A DNA stretch of 64,000 nt. It comes from Ascarosepion bandense (taxonomy: Eukaryota; Mollusca; Cephalopoda; Sepiida; Sepiidae). A program made the position numbers and the translations under genes. The stretch is taken from positions 943,501-1,007,500 of the forward strand of contig JBBBDQ010000914.1 of assembly GCA_037127315.1 (NCBI GenBank). The letters are read 5' to 3'. Below the pieces are notes generated by a model that did no database searches, had not been told where the DNA came from, and saw only the letters and a list, made by a program, of their open reading frames with translations. Below are positions 35,451-47,205 of this stretch, piece after piece. The stretch's first letter is position 1; the number at the start of each line of letters is the position of its first letter.

Positions 35451-36368
35451 AATAATAATGCCCATTTCCCGAAAGGATGCGGTATATAGAAGAATATGAA
35501 ATTTTAAATAGAATTAGTTTTAACTGAAAATCTAATATACAATTCAAAATGAAAATTGCACATTTTCGTTGAGTTGCATATAGGATTTACAAAAATTTGT
35601 CGAAAAGTTAATAAATGTAAAAGATGAGTTAAAGAATAATGTTAACTTATTACAGTCTTACTACACATTTCAATTTGAGGTTGTGAAATATAAACAATAA
35701 ATCAACATAACGGCTTCAATACGACGAAACTGCTTGCATTGTTTAGATTCATATTGGTAAATTTGTGAAAAACGTTAAAATACTAAGGTAACAGATGAAT
35801 ATTGATGATTTCATTATAAGAGAATCCTTATCATAGTCTTTCAAAATTTGGTTGGCCCTGTATCAGGTGTGCAAGATATGTGTCAAGCATTTGTTTCAGT
35901 GGGCAAAAAGGACTAGAGACGGATAATCATTTACTAGTGCAATTTTTTGAAAAGACACTCAACGTTTTTGTAACTTTTGCCTCACGGAGACTTCTAGTTA
36001 TAAAAAGACAACTCGGCAGAAACTCAAGTAGACAAATCTGATTTAAAACAATTAGACCCGTGCGTTATTCAGATGAAATACTCATAATTGATTTTACACA
36101 ACTGATTCCAGTAGAAAAGTAATATCGACAGCTCATAGCTTTTTTCTAAAAATGACAGCAATATAATGTTTACAAATGCTTCAACTGCTGAGAAAATTTC
36201 AATCATACATAATAAATAGAAAATAATCTCGGGTTTCTCAGAACGTTTGACTTCAAATATGAAATCTAGAACTTATTCTAAAATAGTACAAAGTTCGTAC
36301 TTTATAGTTACAAATAAAAAGATTAGTGGTTTTAATGAAACGCATCAGAAAACTAAATGAATTGTGTA
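35451..36368. other. No gene recognised
   Basis: AT-rich, stop-dense DNA. No repeat homology noticed. Confidence 0.55.
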
Positions 36369-36653
36369 CGTTGTGGTGTAATGGATATCGTCTCAGAATA
36401 AAAAATCAAGGGCCGAGTTCGAATTCCTGTCGATTTCCTATCGATTACTTATGCACAAATCTATTTGGAAAGATTTTATAACCCGTCAATTCTTCTTGCA
36501 GCTATGGGTTGAATAGGAAAAACAGATTGGGTTCTATAGCCCTGGTTGGCAACCGGTCTACTGCGGAAAAATAGTCTGCCTAGTCAATTGTCTCTTTCGA
36601 GACATGATCGTCCAAATGTGTATCACGTATGAAAGTTAACTGACTAAATGAAT
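36369..36653 (+). mobile_element. SINE-A copy, full length
   Basis: GTTGTGGTGTAATGGATATC, B box GAGTTCGAATTCC, ATTACTTATGCACAAAT, GGTTCTATAGCCCTGGTTGG, CAACCGGTCTACTGCGG, then TTTCGAGACATGATCGTCCA and the 3' end AGTTAACTGACTAAATGA. This is the clearest copy for defining the family. Confidence 0.85.
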
Positions 36654-36829
36654 GGCCCACATATTATAAACTCAACAACTGAAATTGAGAAAAGAGAATT
36701 ATAAAAAGTGCATCTATCGGGACAAAAAGCGTTCTATTGAATGCAAAAGATGAAAACACCTAACGTCAAGTCGGAACGTTAGTGAATTTTCCTTCTTTTG
36801 AGCATTTCTTTGCAGAGCAGCTATATTGA

Positions 36830-38030
36830 TAAACTTGATGCTAACCTATTTAATAAGATCAAGGTATTATAGAGGAGCGGTATTAAGGACGTTGGGTAAA
36901 ACACAAGATGACAGCTGATTGTTCTTATTTTTATATTCCACATCCGTTCAGAACGTAGGCAATCATGGCCATCTACATCTTCCTTTCCCTTGTAGCTCTT
37001 AATTAGCTATCTTTTTGTTATTTTTCTCAAACGCCGTTCTACTCAAGTATGTTTCGCGTTTATTTCCTCTGTCCTTCATTTCCTCAATCTGTCCTGAGAA
37101 TAATAGGCTTTCCAAGACAACCTTTCTCATTAGGTTCCCAGAAATTTTAACTATTATTTCTAATGTTAATCCTGAAACACTAACCATCATTTGAAGTTTC
37201 ACCACTATTAACAATGGGTATATCATACCCAATTTTGAAAAGATCAAAAAAATATTAAATATAAATCTTTATTTGAAAAATTTTACATGCAGGCACTTCA
37301 AAATTTGTACTTTAAGTTAACATTAATAGGAACAGAAAAACGTATTATTTAGGTAAGAAAATCAGATATTGAGAAGTTGATTAAATTCTAATTAAATGGT
37401 GTCATTTGCGAGGGGTAATATATACCCATGGTTAGTGTTCTCGGGTTAATTATGTTTTTTGTTTCCATTATCTCTAAAAGCTCGTCGTTGCTCACATGTT
37501 CTGTCCAACGTATTCGCAACATCTTTCTGTTGCTTCAGTCTTCTTATCTTTTAGGAGATTGTCCAGTATTTGCGGCCAAACAAGATGACAGATAGCACAA
37601 TTAGTACCCTTTTCTTTGTCTACAACAAAATGTTATGATCTCTTAACATTCTGCTTAGTTTTAGAATGCATATTTGGTCATCCAAATACGTCTTCCTATC
37701 TCATTGTCGTACTTTCTAGTCTCTGTTAGAACATTTCTCAGATGATTAAATTGGTTTTAGCATTCACAAAGTGTAATTTACATTTTGAACTCATTATTTT
37801 CATGATAACTATGAATTCTGTCTTCTAGTAATTTATAATTAGATCTTTCTTAACTTTTTCGTTCCCTGACAAGTAGTAGTTTCTCTTCCGTATCTGCTAT
37901 CAACACAGTGTCAAGTGCATAGCAAATATTTTAAGATTGTGGCCGTAAAAATGTATCCTGGTTGGATTTCTAATTATTTCGGAATAAATCCAATGAGAAG
38001 ACACATTCTTATCTTGTAACCGTTTCTATT
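36830..38030 (-). pseudogene. LINE family II, longest copy
   Basis: On the minus strand the RT catalytic box reads YALDTVLIADT (about 37890-37920; YADD with one Asp lost). It is followed by VLTETRKYDNEIGRRIWMTK, TISXKIRR and MLRIRWTEHVSNDELLEIME. The 82-codon open stretch 36999-37247 carries NLMRKVVLESLLFSGQIEEM, and a 3' UTR-like tail runs to about 36830. Clade assignment is uncertain (RTE-like by overall pattern). Confidence 0.7.
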
Positions 38031-38589
38031 TTTATATACTTTTTCACTTATTTCGGCTGATTTTTAGATATATCAAAAACAGTGCGCTGAAAAAGTGTGC
38101 CCCATGAACATGCAATATACTTGGGTGAATATTTAATAAAAAAATAATCTCCATCCCCCATTCTAGAGGATATCTTATATTTTGTTCATGTAATAACGCT
38201 TGTTAATTCAACTAAATACTAATTTATTTTTCACAGGAATTTACGCAGAAATTAAAATTGCCACTGCCACGTAACTTGATCCGCTTAACCAAAGCGTTTC
38301 CCACTATACCACGTATTCTCTAAACGGACAGTCATGGAATTAAAATAAAAATCACTATTATGAGTTTATTTTTATCGTGAATTATTGTGGTTATTATACT
38401 ATTTATAACGTCATGATTTTTACAGAAGTTCATGATTACATCTCTCTCCAAATATCGTTTCTCTTTTTGTGAACTTAACTATCGTGGCAGAAAGCCAAAT
38501 GTATGTAGAATCAAGTAAAGATCGCAATCAGTACGTAATCGGTGACCTTGCGAGAAAACCTTGCAAACATTACCTCAGTGCCCATAAAT
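38031..38589. other. No gene recognised
   Basis: AT-rich sequence leading into the SINE-B array. Confidence 0.5.
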
Positions 38590-39356
38590 GATTTACTAAG
38601 CATATTTTAGGTGTAGGACTAGACCGAAATTATGCAAAAACAATTGAGGACAGAACTCTCCAACGAGACAAATTTGTTAAGCATTAAATAACGTGGAAGT
38701 ACCTTAAAAGTATTTGCTAAGCGTAGCTAAGATGTAGCACAAGGCTGAAAGTATGTACCACCAAGTGAGGATCAATCTCTCTACTAGATCTTTGAACTAA
38801 CGAGATACATTTTCTAAACAGTACATAACGGCGAAGTTCATTTACATGATTTACTAAGTATATTTTGGATGTAGAACAATGCCGAATAAATGTAGAACCA
38901 AGTGAGGATCGACCTCACTACTCAGACGTTGATTTAGCGAAAGATTCTTCCTAACCATTACATGAGGCTGAAGTGTCCTGAAATTATTTACTAGACATGT
39001 CTTAGATGTAATACAAGGCAAAATGTATGTTGAATTAACTGTGGATTGAAATCTTTACTTAGTCGTTGATCTAGCAAAACAAATTTGTTGATAACTATTA
39101 CGCCACTGTTTTACTAATCGTAGATTAGATATGGCACAACGACGGGCGTACGGATCACTTACTAAGCATAGAAAATACAATTTAGTTGTAATTGATTTAA
39201 TGAAACAAGCTTGTTAATCATTACATCTAGCCGAAATATAAGTTTAGCTTATATGTGGCACAGCTTCAAATGTATGGAACACGAATTAAGTATCGAACTC
39301 ACCATTTTGATGTAATTGATATTACGTTTAAAACCTGTTAAACATTACGGCCCGAC
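38590..39356 (-). repeat. Tandem array of six diverged SINE-B units
   Basis: Six head-to-tail units on the minus strand start near 38590, 38710, 38848, 38985, 39109 and 39241, each 115-138 bp. Each begins like (G)ATTTACTAAGCATA (reverse of the SINE-B trailer). Most then carry a B-box complement (AAGTGAGGATC-AATCTC in unit 2, AGTGAGGATCGACCTCAC in unit 3). All end with an A-box complement (CTAACCATTACAT in unit 4, TTGTTAATCATTACATC in unit 5). Unit 5 has a poorly kept B box. Divergence is high, so the array is old. Confidence 0.8.
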
Positions 39357-39567
39357 AAAATACAGAAATGCACGTTAATTACATGCTGTGTCTTTTCCAT
39401 TAGTTAAACTTTTATCTACGTCTTGGAAAACCACACAATATACTTGTTACGTTGCTATTCCCATTTTCAGTCTGTTATCTTGGAACGTATCGACCGCGAA
39501 TAAAAGAGGATTTAACAAAAAGAAAAAATGGTGGGCGTTAGCTTAATAAATACATAAAAGAAACAAA

Positions 39568-39792
39568 ATGAAGAACAGAACTGCAATTAAATTTGTGCGG
39601 ATTGGTGAAGGTTTCTGGTTACTGCGAAATTTCTGCTTGTGCGCATTGGACAAGGTTTTAGGTCACGTGCCGGCCGAAAGCCTTGGGGAAGTGAGAAAAG
39701 TTGCATGTCAGGAAGAGAATCGATACTCCATTAAGAGAGACGCCTTGCAGAGAAGTGGTCGTTATGTACATCCATTCCGCCAACCATCTTAG
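39568..39792 (+). other. 74-codon ORF of unknown function
   Basis: It begins MKNRTAIKFVRIGEGFWLLR and is basic with one short hydrophobic stretch (residues 16-28). Base composition is less AT-rich than its surroundings. I do not recognise it. There is no splice or polyadenylation signal that clearly belongs to it, so a chance ORF or repeat remnant is more likely than a gene. Confidence 0.2.
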
Positions 39793-39839
39793 GGAATTCG
39801 CTCTTGGATCTCAGAACCAGATTATTTCGACTCAATGCG

Positions 39840-39935
39840 CATTCTTTTTGTGAAAATTTATTTTCTTTATTTGTTTTATCTGACTTATTCATCTCACCTC
39901 GAACTCTTCTTTTCCCCGCATTTTTCCTTTAAAAT

Positions 39936-39977
<42 letters not shown>

Positions 39978-40860
39978 CTCATTTGTTTTTTCTTTCTTCC
40001 AACCATTTTTCTTCTCTGTCTTTATTTGATTTTCCTCATTTTTCTGTTTCTATTTTGCTATCCGTTTATTTATTCATTCATTCCGCATTTATTTCTTTTG
40101 CATTCGTATTGTCATTTTTGTCCGTGCTTTTCTTGTTTTCTTTCTTTCGTCGTTTACTTTAGTCTTTTCTTAAAAATAACCTTTTTATTTTTGTAGAGAA
40201 GAATACTTCCATTCTTTCGATTTTTCTTTTCCCCGATGTTTTCTATGTTTCTACTCTTTTCTTTCTTTTTCTTCGTAATTCTTTTATTTGTCAGTTTTTT
40301 TGTCTCTCGTTTAATATTGTTTTAAATCATGCTTCATAAGTATGAATAGTTTTTCATTCTTCATTATTTTGAACGACATTTTTAATCGTTCTTTCTTTCT
40401 CTTTTTCCTTCTTTGATTATTTTTCTTACTTTCTTGATTGCTTTTTCTTTTTTTCCATTTATATAATCTGTTTCTCTTTAAAATGTTACTATGTACATTT
40501 TTAAACATCGACTGAATGAATTTATCCTTTCATTATTTTTATTGGTTTTAAAACTATACTTCTGGTTTCTTGTTATATTTGTCCTACTTTTGTTATAAGT
40601 AACATATGTATTTTCTTTATTTAAACTTTCTGTTCTTCTTCCAAAATCTTTCTCCTCTCTCAGTTGTTACTGTTTTTATCTTTTTTTTTATTTTATTCTT
40701 TTCAGTTTTGTCTTGTTTTGTTGTATAATATTTTTTCATTCCTTCTTTTTATTTTAATTACACATTTTGAATAATTCTTTTTGGCCTATTTCTTATTTTT
40801 TATCAGTTTTCACTCTACTATTCTCTTATTTATTCATTTTGCTTCTAGTTAACGGCAATT
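39840..40860 (+). repeat. Long T-rich, purine-poor tract
   Basis: About 1 kb dominated by T with C, in motifs such as TTTCTTTC, TTTTCTTT and TTTATTTATTCATTCATT. It contains an (AT)n tract at 39941-39974. No protein is encoded; the frames give only Phe/Ser/Tyr-rich strings. Confidence 0.8.
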
Positions 40861-42085
40861 TTGCTTTAATCTCTGTGAATCTCAGTGAAAAGAATCTTCA
40901 TGATGCCTGAATACTTTATGCTCCTGCTCTTTCGGCGTACGGTTGCGGAAGGCAAGAATCAAATTGAATGCCTTTATACCCGGGTCGTTAACTCATGCAT
41001 CGATCCATAATACATCCATAATTTTGGCAATATATTAGTGTAGAGATACTCAGTTGAAGGCCTTGAAATTCCAAATAAAGTCTTTTTCTATTTAGAGAAT
41101 ATGCATTTTTGGAAAATTATATAAACCAATGAATATATAAGGGAAAGCAATTCTGTAATCGATCAAACTCAAAATACATATTCAATTTAAAATTATTTTT
41201 AACAGTTTTCATTTTGAAATAAAAATGTTGTTATTTTGAAAAACCCTATTCATATATATATTTATCGATGGAGATGTATTTATTGTCTCAACTTTCTTGT
41301 CTTTAATGTAGGTACCTCCACTTTTTCGCTGGAAAAACAGCATAGTCTGAAGGAAAAGGCCTCAAACTAAATAAAAACAAAGTTTTCTTGGCAAAATGCT
41401 TATGCTATAATGAAGATCAAAGTATGTTTTTATTATTTGTACAATTTTTAAAAATTGTTTTAACAGGTTCTAACAGACTCATTTAGTGAAAGAAAATAAT
41501 TTTTTCTCTTGTCAGTACAAGCGATACATTGACGCTAGATTTTATTACGTCAAAACGTAATATTACGCGAAAGCATTTTTTGACTGTGAAAGACACATTA
41601 ATTTGGAAATTCTTGCAAAAACCAAATGATCACATGATTTTGATGAAAATTTCAGGACTTATTCATAATCAGTTTTGAAATAATAATTTTTAGAAAATAT
41701 TGGTAAAAACAGTTTTTTAAATATGTTACCCCCGCACCAATTAGTTTCCAGAAATGTCGAAAAATGCGACTAGGTCTCAACATATATATAGTTTTAATTA
41801 AATTCAGGAGTCATTGGGGAATGCAAATCAACTGTCTTTTTTCTTTAAAACCTGCCACTTTTTAGAAAATCTGCTCTGAATTAGAAAAACAAATATGCAA
41901 TAAAACCATGCCATTTTTTAATTGGATAAGCTTTTAACTGCTTTTATAAACATAAATTAAAATTATATCAGAGGAAACTGATACTTCTTAATTCATATTA
42001 TGATATATTTGTAATATGAGAATGTTTATTTATATTTTTCCCTTAACTGCTCTCTCTCAGATTCAATTGTTCCGTCCGTAAGAAT
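40861..42085. other. No gene recognised
   Basis: AT-rich sequence, no ORF of note. Confidence 0.55.
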
Positions 42086-42091
42086 CTTTCA

Positions 42092-42214
42092 ATTACAGAA
42101 TATCACAGGCATTGGCGATCTTAACTTTGCTGTCAGAACAAACGACACTATCCCCTCGAATTGTATCACACTCACAGACATTCGATGCACGGCCATAATA
42201 TCGTAGGCAGTAAC
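42092..42214 (-). other. Possible Kazal-like exon or exon relic
   Basis: The minus strand reads NVCECDTIRGDSVVCSDSKV then KIANACDIL before a GT (CTGTAATTG). The spacing C-x-C...VC-x10-C with N-A-C-x-L at the end resembles Kazal serine-protease-inhibitor domains (VCGSDGKTY.N.C.L). An AG lies just upstream on that strand. Key Gly and Tyr are missing, and no further exon was found, so this is tentative. The plus strand is also open here. Confidence 0.25.
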
Positions 42215-43138
42215 TAAGTTCTCAATTTACAAATTGAAATTGGGTAAATGACACTCAACTATACCATATGTACTTCTGCTCCAGTTTCACATCATACATG
42301 GAATTTCCTAAATTTTAGCCATACTATGATTAAACACAGAATTATTCTATTATTTGCAGTGCATGTAAATCGAAGTCTGCTTGAGATAAAAGCAAAAACT
42401 ATCAAAAGCGATAAAAAGCGAAGAAAAAAATACCTAAAGGTTTGATGATGCTGGCATGCGTTTTGATCGGAGGATTTGTCGCAACACTTACGGTTCTAAG
42501 CTTCATACTCACATAGCCTTAAAATACGCCGATCTTACTCTAAATACAAATAACTAAACATTTTTTTTATCAGACTGCAACTACTACACCTAATAATAAA
42601 GTTAATCTAATCCCCTTTTTCGAGCGCCGTTCTCTTCTCTAGCAACTTAATTTATAAAAAATTTGCCAATGAATATCTTACTTATTTTTCTTCCTGTGAT
42701 TCGTATAATACCCAAATTCAAGCTCAAAGAACTTTACTATCGCGGCTTTTCTTATTTTCTTTCTAACAATGCAGAGATAGAAGTTAATGTCAACAAAATC
42801 CTTGACCTGCCTAAAATTGGTGGGGGCTGAATTCGAACTTAACAACTGGAAGTGTTCAAAAAATATCTTTTGCTTCTCAAAGATATCATTTCTCGGACAG
42901 CTCTACTTCCTCTGATTAATACCTCATGTACTCTACCGTTAATTCTGTTTCACACACCAAATTTAATTCCCTTGTATGTGCCCACTACTTTTTTTTTTAA
43001 TGTGCCTGGATTTTCTCTCCATCTCTACGGTCAAACTCTGCACAAATTGCAACTTTTTTTTATTCCTTATTAAAACTACCAGAGCAGAGCAAACATAGGC
43101 AAACAAAAAATCATCTTTCTACCACAATCCTGTAGTGT
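42215..43138. other. No gene recognised
   Basis: AT-rich sequence with short low-complexity ORFs only. Confidence 0.55.
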
Positions 43139-43480
43139 TCACTTACCCTGTAACCAGAGTCGATGAATCACATCGTAATAAAACGAACAAATGTTGTATA
43201 CTAGGCATGGTATATACTGCTTCGACAACGAATAAACTGCTTCGACGAATATAGAGGTTGAATCAAAATTAACGATTTTCTCACCGTTGCTGATAGAACG
43301 ACGGACACCATATATAAAAACGTACAATTACACTTTTATTATTTTCTTCAGTGACAGTGGCGTAGAGTAGGTCAGAGGTAGGCACGCGCACACAGGAGGA
43401 ACTAATGCGTTCGTCTTCCCTCCTGTCTCACATATGAACTGCATTCAGCTTCACCTCCCTTTTAAAAAGGCCAAATTTGA
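43139..43480 (-). repeat. LTR-like fragment G, minus-strand copy
   Basis: Minus strand: CTTTTTAAAAGGGAGG (TATA-like), then a GC-richer segment, then AATAATAAAAGTG (poly(A)-signal-like). Next is TTCGTTGTCGAAGCAGTATA, then ACCATGCCTAGTATACAACA. The last part matches the plus-strand sequence at 57.9 kb (TCGTCGACGAAGCAGTTATT...GGTATACAATA). Element ends were not found. Confidence 0.45.
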
Positions 43481-43894
43481 TTTGATTCTCGCTGCATGTT
43501 GTTCTATTTCGAGTGCTCATTTCCCTAACCTTTACCTTTATAAGTCAAGAAGGACCAGCCTGCACCTGGATTTTTGAACTCGCTGACAGTTCAAAATAAT
43601 ATTTTTTTCTTTTAAATATTGCCGGCCTTGCATTGTTCAATGCGAAAACACATCTGGCTGAAGTTCCACACCGCAGTAAAACAATACGTAAAACACTTGT
43701 ATAGACATATATGTCAAATATATAAAAGAATTTAACAACAATTTTCTTAACACTTAAAAATTAGGAAAGAATAATAATGTACACACAAGAAAGAGAATCT
43801 ACTTATGTGATACAGTGGGATCATTAGAATTTCTGGTACCCACACATATACGCACAAATATACAAGCCAACAAAAAGAGTTTGCACTTAATTAC

Positions 43895-44291
43895 TGTTGT
43901 GGATTCCGGTTTAGGGACCGCAAAAAATAATAACAAAAACAGATATGGAGATAGAAAATAGGTTATATTGAACACAGGTTAGTGAATCCAGGAATAATAT
44001 TAGTAAAAAATAAATATATAGAAGTTTTGAAGTGAAGTCGTTGGAAATAGAATATCCGTATATATAATTCTAGCTGTGTGGAGCTCAGAGCTAGTCTGAC
44101 TTCTGATGCGGTAATATCTGGGTAACTTTGGTATCTCTCGGTAACTTACGTATCAGTTCCGGTAATCTCCGATAACACTAACGGATCTCTACTATTACTG
44201 TCAACCGCCCAACTGCTGTTCTCTCTATAACAGGAGTATATGTATACTCAGTCGAGTCCATTATCATATACAAAGGGAAGATCCCACAATA
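43895..44291. mobile_element. Solo LTR with 5-bp target duplication
   Basis: The 397-bp segment starts TGTTGTGGATTCC and ends GATCCCACAATA, which are near-perfect inverted ends (the terminal CA has become TA). ATTAC lies directly before (43890-43894) and directly after (44292-44296), as expected of a 5-bp duplication by an LTR-retrotransposon integrase. No internal coding DNA remains, so it is a solo LTR from recombination. Orientation cannot be fixed. Confidence 0.6.
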
Positions 44292-44619
44292 ATTACATAC
44301 ATAATACGAAGTAGTTTTACATATATGCAGACATATATAAAATACATAGACAATTTTAGCGTAAATTACTTCAACAATTACAAATTACTAAAGAATAATC
44401 AACACTAAATGAGAATGAACCTGCAAGTATGATACAGCGTGTAGACTTAAAATTTTATTTAATAAGTAATTTAAATTTATTTTTATGGTAGCGTTCAAAT
44501 ATGATTCCATTTCTCTGGTTTAATAGTTGTCTAGGTTTTCTGAATTTGATTATTCTAATTTATTCATCTAAGCATAAATTGCATATATTTCTGAAGCTAT
44601 TGGGGGTTGATATATCATC

Positions 44620-45660
44620 TTCCATTCAATCTATGGCGAGAGATTTCTCTTTTTTAATTACCAGAAATAATTTAGAAACGGTGGTTTGATATTTTACGTA
44701 CGGTATAAAGAAATAGGGTTTATGATTATAAAATTGCTGTTTCCACTGTCCAGCGGAAATCCCTTACTCATCTTTATTCACTTAGGAAAGTAGTTGCTTG
44801 GTATATACTTTTTTGTATTTGCATATACCTTCAACTGGGTAGTTGTCTTTGACACTTTAGTTACAGTGTCTATTTGGTGATTATTATAATGTTTATCTAG
44901 TATACTAATATTATGTAAATTAATGATTGTACTAATGAAGCTAGTGCAAGAGTAGCTAATTTTTAATGTTTTTCTATTAAAAATTTTATGTAGCGCGATG
45001 TTCTGCTAATATGTTTGTTCACTAATTTCAAAAGTATTAACCCATATTAATATGAGATAGTTTGCAGAAAGGAGGGTTAAATCATATTTTTTTCTAATTC
45101 TACATGTATTTACTCCGGTATTTTTAGATTGTACTAGATAGAATATTTCCTGTTTAACAACACATTTTTGGGGATGTTGTAAGGGGTTTTATTTACATTA
45201 AAGCTTTTTATATATTAAGATATTTGTTGCTTCTAGGATTTACAATGAAAGGAATGTGTTTGATTATTTGGTGGGAATGATTGGAGCAAACATTAATGTA
45301 AACTGAGGAGTCATTGTTTCTTTTTTTGTTTTGTTTTTTGTGTTTGTTTGTTTTTATTTTTTGGTAGAGTTTAAATGTTTCATTCGACAGATTTAATGAA
45401 ATATCTAAAAAGGAGGTTTTTTCAATGATGGATGAAATTTCTGTTTTAAATCCAAGTAATTTGAAGTCCCGACGAAATTTCTTTTGTTCCTGAGAGGATA
45501 GTGTATCTTTAATATTAGATATAACAATAAGTCCGTCATCCCTATATAGAGCAATCATTTTGGAGTCAACGAACATACTAATGGTGTTTAAAAAATGTAA
45601 AGTCTCACTATTTTCTTCAACACGCACAAAAATGCACGCACAGAGACACACTCACATATA
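44620..45660 (-). pseudogene. Penelope-like element, RT plus remnant of a GIY-YIG domain
   Basis: The open stretch 45208-45651 contains ALYRDDGLIVISN with an intact Y-x-D-D catalytic box. It continues EISSIIEKTSFLDISLNLSN and SSVYINVCSNHSHQIIKHIP, typical post-palm segments. After frame breaks, ALHKIFNRKTLKISYSCTSF (about 45010-44950) and CKYKKVYTKQLLS...NHKP (about 44830-44760) follow the connector and the start of the GIY-YIG endonuclease. It lies directly beside the (TAA)n tract of the R4/Dong-like element. Dead downstream of the RT. Confidence 0.7.
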
Positions 45661-45813
45661 TGTATACTTGATAAAATGCATGACTAAGTTGAAAAAAGTT
45701 TTCTTTGGATGCGTTTTGAATTTTATGGTGATAGATGTTGTTAGCATTACGTAGCTAGAAATTTAGAACACAAATACGAAAAGATTAAACCTTTTAGGTC
45801 ACAGCTAATTTTT

Positions 45814-45814
<1 letters not shown>

Positions 45815-45867
<53 letters not shown>
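45815..45867. repeat. (TAA)n microsatellite, 5' of the R4/Dong-like element
   Basis: Uninterrupted TAA tract that joins directly to coding-like LINE sequence. Confidence 0.95.
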
Positions 45868-45868
<1 letters not shown>

Positions 45869-47157
45869 TCTTAAACTGGACTCTAAACGACATCAGGCGA
45901 ATGGATGCTAAAACAAGAAAGCTTCTTTCTAAGCATAAGATGCATCATCCAAAGGCTGATGTAGACCGTCTATACATACCCCGTAAAGAAGGTGGAAGAG
46001 GTCTTATTCAGCTGGAATTGCCATACAAGACAACAACTATTGGCTTACTAACATACATAGAAACAACAAAGGATTGGATGATACAATTAGTAAGGCAACA
46101 TGAAGAAAGAAAGAAAAAATATTCAATAATAAAAGAAGGCAGTAAATACAAACAAGATTTACAGTTAGTAGATTCTGTAGAAAAGCAAAACAGAAGCCAA
46201 GAACCAACTATTGCGGTAAAAAATATGAAAACGAAAGCCAAAGATAAAGCTCTTGAAAAGATGAAACAGCGCTGGCAAGACAAACCTCTGCATGGCCAAT
46301 ATCCAGAATAAATCCAATGTTGACAAAGATAATACTCATCGATGGTTACGTGCATCTGGATTAAAGTCTGAAACTGAAGGCTTTATTTTTGCAGCACAAG
46401 ACCAGTCTTTTCACTAGAAACTTTCAGACAAATATTATGCATAATAATATGGATCCAAAATACAGGTTTTGTGATAAACACCAAGAAACAATAGACCACC
46501 TAATCTCAGGCTGTTCTGTGCTTGCTCCAAATGAATATAAAAATCGCCACGATAGAGTTGGGCAATATTTACACTGGGCAATGTGCAAACATTATGGAAA
46601 AGCTGTAAACAAATAATGGTATCACCCAGCACCGGTTACAGAAATAGAAGATGTAACTATTCTATGGGATTACACCATCTATACAGACAGAAATATTGAA
46701 GCAAATATGCCGGACATTATTGTTAAAAACCAGAAGGAGAAAACTTGTCTATTAATTGATAGGGCTTGTCCAGCGGATTGTAACATAGCAATCAAGGAAT
46801 TTGAAAAACTGTCAAAGTATAAAAACCTGGAAATTGAAATAGAAAAAAATGTGGAAATTAAAACCAAGTATTATGCCAGTGATAGGAGGGGCACGTAGAA
46901 TGATAATAAATGGAACAAAACAACACATTGAAAGAATCCCTGGAAACCCCAGCTTAAGAGATATACAAAAAATTGTCTTATTAAGTACATCCCACACACT
47001 AAGGAAAACTTTATCTATGTAATGCTAGGGATGATAGGGAAGATAGAAAAACATGAAATGGGGCCATAACAACACGCCACTACCTGCCTTAGGTCTCCCC
47101 GTAGACTTGGTTGGTAGTGAGACCAAAGCAGAAATAGAAATATGATGAAAAAAATGA
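45868..47157 (+). pseudogene. R4/Dong-like (restriction-like endonuclease) LINE, 5'-truncated
   Basis: C-terminal part of a non-LTR RT protein. Frame 1 (to 46311) reads ILNWTLNDIRRMDAKTRKLL and DRLYIPRKEGGRGLIQLE. After a frameshift near 46310 it gives WLRASGLKSETEGFIFAAQD. Then comes a CCHC-type knuckle, YRFCDKHQETIDHLISGC, whose first Cys is Tyr. From 46620 the restriction-like endonuclease follows: ILWDYTIYTDRNIEANMPD, then LLIDRACPADCN. After a 1-base shift near 46875 it closes with IPGNPSLRDIQKIVLLSTSH and TLRKTLSM, stop at about 47021. The RT domain is missing. It is flanked by (TAA)n on both sides. Confidence 0.8.
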
Positions 47158-47158
47158 C

Positions 47159-47205
<47 letters not shown>
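47158..47205. repeat. (TAA)n microsatellite, 3' of the R4/Dong-like element
   Basis: Uninterrupted TAA tract that follows the element's 3' UTR directly. Confidence 0.95.

Noticed and set aside
38590..39356. CRISPR-like array
   Set aside because: Units of 115-138 bp are diverged along their whole length, with no repeat-spacer alternation; this is eukaryotic DNA with SINE homology.
46008..46355. 115-codon minus-strand ORF
   Set aside because: Antisense of the R4/Dong-like protein, which matches its family far better.
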